This document shows positions 12,451-15,370 of a stretch of DNA of 15,370 bases, one piece after another. The notes under the pieces are model-generated. The model did no database searches. It was not told the origin of the DNA and worked only from the letters and a program-made list of their open reading frames with translations. The stretch comes from Ferroglobus sp. (GTDB lineage Archaea > Halobacteriota > Archaeoglobi > Archaeoglobales > Archaeoglobaceae), in contig WAJX01000126.1 of the NCBI GenBank assembly GCA_015523665.1, positions 1-15,370 on the forward strand. Direction: 5' to 3'. The translations under genes were made by a program, and so were the position numbers. Each line of letters starts with the position of its first letter. Positions within the stretch are counted from its first letter, which is position 1.

Positions 12451-15171
12451 TTAGAGCTTTAGGTGTCTTGAAAGAAATCTGAAAATTATTTTTGTGAGTT
12501 CATTTTTATCAAGAAATATCTGTCCAGCTCCTTGAGCAAGATCTCTTCTTCCTCCACCACTCCCTTTGATATACTTTCCTATTTCTTTAATGAGGTCTCT
12601 TGCATCGACTCTTTTATCTCCACTAAATGTGACTATTTTAGCACCATCTTGCTCTACTAAAAGACAGCCGATATAGTTAGCATTTGCCAGATGTTGACCT
12701 ATTTTTACAGCTGTCTGCATATCATCTACAACTTCAACAATAACATTAAATTCTCCGATTTCTTCTGCATTTTTCATAAATTTCTCAGCCTTCAACCTTG
12801 ATAATTCATCTTTAAGTTTTTCAATTTCTTTTTTCTGGTCTTTCCACTCTTCAAAGAATCTTAAGACTGTTTTTGGCAATATGCTAGGTTCAACCCTTAA
12901 GATAGAGCTAGCTTCTCTTAAAATACTCTCTTCTTTTGAAATATATTCAAGAGCTGATTCTCCTGCTGAATACTCAAACCTTATTATCCCATCTTGAATT
13001 GACTCAACTCTTATTATCTTAAAAGTTCCTATCTCTCCTGTGAACTCAACATGTGTCCCACCACAAGCTTGAACATCATCTCCGACTCTTACTATCCTTA
13101 TATTTTTACTTTGAGGAACACCTCCCTGATAAACTCTAAACCCGTATCTTTTTTCTGCATCAATCCTATCTAAAATCTCCCAACTTACAGCTTTATTTGC
13201 CATTATCTCTCTATTTACAATCATTTCAATCTCTCTTATTTCCTCTTCATTAAGCTTTTTAAAATGAGTTACATCAAGTCTGGCTTTGTCGTATTCTTTC
13301 TTAGCTCCGGCTTGCCATACATGTTTTCCGAGCTTGTTTTGGAGTGCATAAAGGAGGAGGTGTGTTGCAGAATGATGCTTTGTGAGTCTCATCCTTCTCT
13401 CTCTATCTATAACTCCCTTAATTTTACTCATCGGTTTTATTTTCACATTTGAACTTCTAATTCTATGAACGATCACTCCATTTTCCTCAAAAACATCAAT
13501 AACCTCTATTTTTTCTCCGTTATAATAGAAGTATCCAATATCGTTGTCTTGCCCTCCACTTTCTGGATAAAAAGCTGTTTTGTTAAGGATTATTAAATCT
13601 CCTTCGACACCTATGATTTCAGCTTCAAATTCAAACAACTTTGGATTGTAGTACAGTCTCTCAGTTTCCTTATATTTATTTTTAAGAATTCTCCTCTTTA
13701 CCTTCTTTTCAACCTTTGTATGTTTTGATGCAAGCTCACTGTAGAAATCTTCTGGTTGTTCAACTTCAGCTCCTTTTTTCTTTGCTATACTAATCACGAA
13801 TTCTGGTGGTAACCCATGTGAATCGTAAAACTCTAAAAGTTCTCTCTTTCCAATCTTCTTTACCTTATTTAAAGTTCTTTCAACGAGAGAGATTCCTCTT
13901 GCTATGGTGTTTTTATATCTATCCTCTTCTAATGTTAGAATTTCTTGAATTGTGCTCATAGGAACATCGAAAGAAAAATTTTTGAGTATCTTTCTATGGA
14001 TTTTAACAAGTTCATAGATGGGAAGTTTGAAGTTTATCTCTTCTGCAAGCCTCATGCTCCTCCTTATCATCAATCTTGCGAGATATCCTGCACCAGCATT
14101 TGAGGGAACTAATCCATCTCCGAGCATAAAGAGAATAGCTCTGGTATGATCGGCAAGTGCATAAGCTCTCTCTAATGGTGTAATAACTTTTTCAAGCTTT
14201 TCAATAGATATACCAACTCTCTCTGAAACCATCCTTCTAAGCTTGAGGAGAGCCTCTCCTTTAAGTGAACTCATAATTCCAGCAATCTTAGAACTTTCCG
14301 CAATTAGTCTAACAACTTCATCATCATCCCTACTAAATCCAATATCACTGTTGTCAATTATCTTATCAATAACCTTGGGGAAGATAGCATCGTATATAGT
14401 AGGGGTTCCTTGAGATGCCCATGTAAATCTTTCAAGTCCATAGCCTGTATCAACGATATAATTGTCCATCCTTTTATATCTCTCACCTTTTATCTCTATA
14501 TCTCCTCCTGGATCCTCTTCGAGATTCATGAAAACTAATGTTGCTAACTCCAATCCTCCAACGATAGCCTCTAAACATGGTCCAGCATTTCCACCACCAG
14601 CCCATGGTTCTTCCTTATAAATGATCTCATCTTTTTCAACTCCAAGCTTATTTAGGAGTTCTGTGCAGTAAGCAACTGTTTCATTCTTCCAGTATATTTC
14701 GTTTTGAGGAGAATTAAAAGCATGATGAGCCATCATTTCGAAGAGGCTGAGATGCCTTCCTGTTTTTCCAATGCTGTCAAGATCTTCTAATCTTATACAT
14801 GGTTGTGAAATTGTAAGGGGGTTTGCAGGAGGAGGAACAACACCAGAAGTTACAAAAGGTTGGAAATCTGCAATACTCGCAATTGTTAGATATATATCAT
14901 CTCTCCATCTCGCAACAACAGGATATCTATCAATTCTCTCATGTCCTCTTTTTTCAAAAAAAGATAAATAAAACTCTCGCATTTCATCTATGCTCATCTT
15001 TTTGTTGAATATTGGATTGTTTATGAAAGTGTAACTCCCACAGGGAGGATCTCCGCAAATCTCTCTATCGGTAGTGCTCCAAAAGTATTTTCCACAATTC
15101 GAGCATCTCCTTCTTTTAAATCCATTTTCATGTAGATATGTGATATCTAGATACTCTCTTTCAAGACCCAT
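12451..15171 (-). CDS. alaS: Alanyl-tRNA synthetase, archaeal type
   Basis: It charges tRNA-Ala with alanine and edits mischarged Ser and Gly. The 906-residue length is normal for the archaeal form. In order: an N-terminal Cys cluster (RRCSNCGKYFW and REICGDPPC), the class II catalytic domain (ARWRDDIYLTIASIADFQPFVTSG, GRHLSLFEMMAHHAF, EEPWAGGGNAGP, DTGYGLERFTW), a tRNA-recognition region with FMLGDGLVPSNAGAGYLARL, the editing domain with HHSATHLL and zinc-binding CGGTH, a coiled-coil stretch, and a C-Ala domain with GSGGGRRDLAQGAG. The opening REYLDITYLHENGF closely matches the A. fulgidus enzyme from memory. I chose the ATG at 15171 over the TTG at 15186, because the TATA box is 25-26 bases before it and the homologue starts at about this point. 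Confidence 0.97.
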   Translation of the reverse strand: MGLEREYLDITYLHENGFKRRRCSNCGKYFWSTTDREICGDPPCGSYTFINNPIFNKKMSIDEMREFYLSFFEKRGHERIDRYPVVARWRDDIYLTIASIADFQPFVTSGVVPPPANPLTISQPCIRLEDLDSIGKTGRHLSLFEMMAHHAFNSPQNEIYWKNETVAYCTELLNKLGVEKDEIIYKEEPWAGGGNAGPCLEAIVGGLELATLVFMNLEEDPGGDIEIKGERYKRMDNYIVDTGYGLERFTWASQGTPTIYDAIFPKVIDKIIDNSDIGFSRDDDEVVRLIAESSKIAGIMSSLKGEALLKLRRMVSERVGISIEKLEKVITPLERAYALADHTRAILFMLGDGLVPSNAGAGYLARLMIRRSMRLAEEINFKLPIYELVKIHRKILKNFSFDVPMSTIQEILTLEEDRYKNTIARGISLVERTLNKVKKIGKRELLEFYDSHGLPPEFVISIAKKKGAEVEQPEDFYSELASKHTKVEKKVKRRILKNKYKETERLYYNPKLFEFEAEIIGVEGDLIILNKTAFYPESGGQDNDIGYFYYNGEKIEVIDVFEENGVIVHRIRSSNVKIKPMSKIKGVIDRERRMRLTKHHSATHLLLYALQNKLGKHVWQAGAKKEYDKARLDVTHFKKLNEEEIREIEMIVNREIMANKAVSWEILDRIDAEKRYGFRVYQGGVPQSKNIRIVRVGDDVQACGGTHVEFTGEIGTFKIIRVESIQDGIIRFEYSAGESALEYISKEESILREASSILRVEPSILPKTVLRFFEEWKDQKKEIEKLKDELSRLKAEKFMKNAEEIGEFNVIVEVVDDMQTAVKIGQHLANANYIGCLLVEQDGAKIVTFSGDKRVDARDLIKEIGKYIKGSGGGRRDLAQGAGQIFLDKNELTKIIFRFLSRHLKL

Positions 15172-15192
15172 CGCTTCTCTAATCAATATAGA

Positions 15193-15211
15193 GAATATAA
15201 CATTTTTGTTA
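15193..15211 (-). promoter_or_regulatory. Promoter of alaS with overlapping imperfect inverted repeat
   Basis: On the minus strand TTATATTC (15200-15193) is centred 25.5 bases before the ATG at 15171, suggesting a leaderless message. An imperfect inverted repeat (AATATAAC ... GTTAATATT on +, one bulged base) covers the box and extends to about 15216; it could be an operator or chance in AT-rich DNA. Confidence 0.5.
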
Positions 15212-15370
15212 ATATTGTTGATTGTTAGTTAGCCAATTTCTACAAAATTCTTGTATTTTTGGATATAAAATATATAAAATATTAGAATATATTTCGTGAA
15301 GGTTTTTAAGTGCTTTAATTCTTAAATCTCAATAATAATGAAGTTAAAAAGCATTTACCTAGTATGAAAA
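15212..15370. other. AT-rich region upstream of alaS to window end
   Basis: No gene is visible. It contains a tandem duplication ATATAAAAT (15263-15271 and 15272-15280), which could be a promoter element. ATG at 15338 opens only nine codons. An ATG at 15364 is cut by the window end, so a plus-strand gene could begin there, but nothing supports it further. Confidence 0.5.

Noticed and set aside
15338..15367. Short plus-strand frame starting at ATG 15338
   Set aside because: It ends after nine codons and has no further support.
1..15370. Defence system, mobile element or provirus
   Set aside because: Every sizeable gene fits core archaeal metabolism, translation, repair or the cell surface; there are no integrase, transposase, toxin, Cas or restriction motifs and no attachment-site repeats.

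Overview
The window looks like chromosomal DNA from a thermophilic euryarchaeon close to Archaeoglobales. The evidence is an archaeal-type AlaRS that, as I recall it, closely resembles the Archaeoglobus fulgidus enzyme; cofE of coenzyme F420 synthesis directly downstream of alaS; a cell-surface protein with a C-terminal PGF-CTERM sorting tail; and archaeal aIF2-alpha, Nop10, Nre, DUF2150 and archaeal-type dUTPase genes. The DNA is AT-rich, Arg is mostly AGA/AGG, Ile is often ATA, and the proteins are rich in Lys/Glu/Ile, which fits a thermophile. I see no tRNA, rRNA, CRISPR array, transposase or integrase.

Layout. Positions 1-1383 are the 3' part of a secreted protein with tandem beta-sandwich-like repeats, a Pro/Thr/Ala stalk and a PGF-CTERM anchor. 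Next come mat (S-adenosylmethionine synthetase) and nre (DNA repair), both on + with their own promoters. nre converges on, and overlaps by 41 bases, a minus-strand pair: an EhaR-like HAD protein followed by a PfkB-family kinase joined through an ATGA overlap. A divergent AT-rich region then leads to a DUF2150 gene with a repeat-built charged tail, and to a SWIM zinc-finger gene coupled by ATGA to dut. The block eif2a-nop10-PAC2 follows. The right third is on the minus strand: alaS, cofE, an ATP-grasp ligase and a TIM-barrel protein of the sugar phosphate isomerase/epimerase type, probably read in that order.

Expression pattern. Genes that begin a transcription unit (mat, nre, HAD, DUF2150, SWIM, eif2a, alaS) have a TATA-like box centred about 24-28 bases before the chosen start codon and no clear Shine-Dalgarno sequence at useful spacing, which suggests leaderless mRNAs. 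Internal genes (dut, nop10, PAC2, TIM barrel) have GAGGT/GGAGG-type sites, and dut and pfkB start in ATGA overlaps. This contrast was used to choose several start codons.

Most of the window is ordinary housekeeping DNA. The best candidates for undescribed biology are the cofE/ATP-grasp/TIM-barrel group (possibly an unknown cofactor or metabolite pathway), the coupled HAD/PfkB pair, the SWIM-dut pair, and the antisense overlap in which a possible PCNA-binding tail of Nre is encoded opposite the end of the kinase gene. Family names are from motif recognition and memory; no database search was possible.
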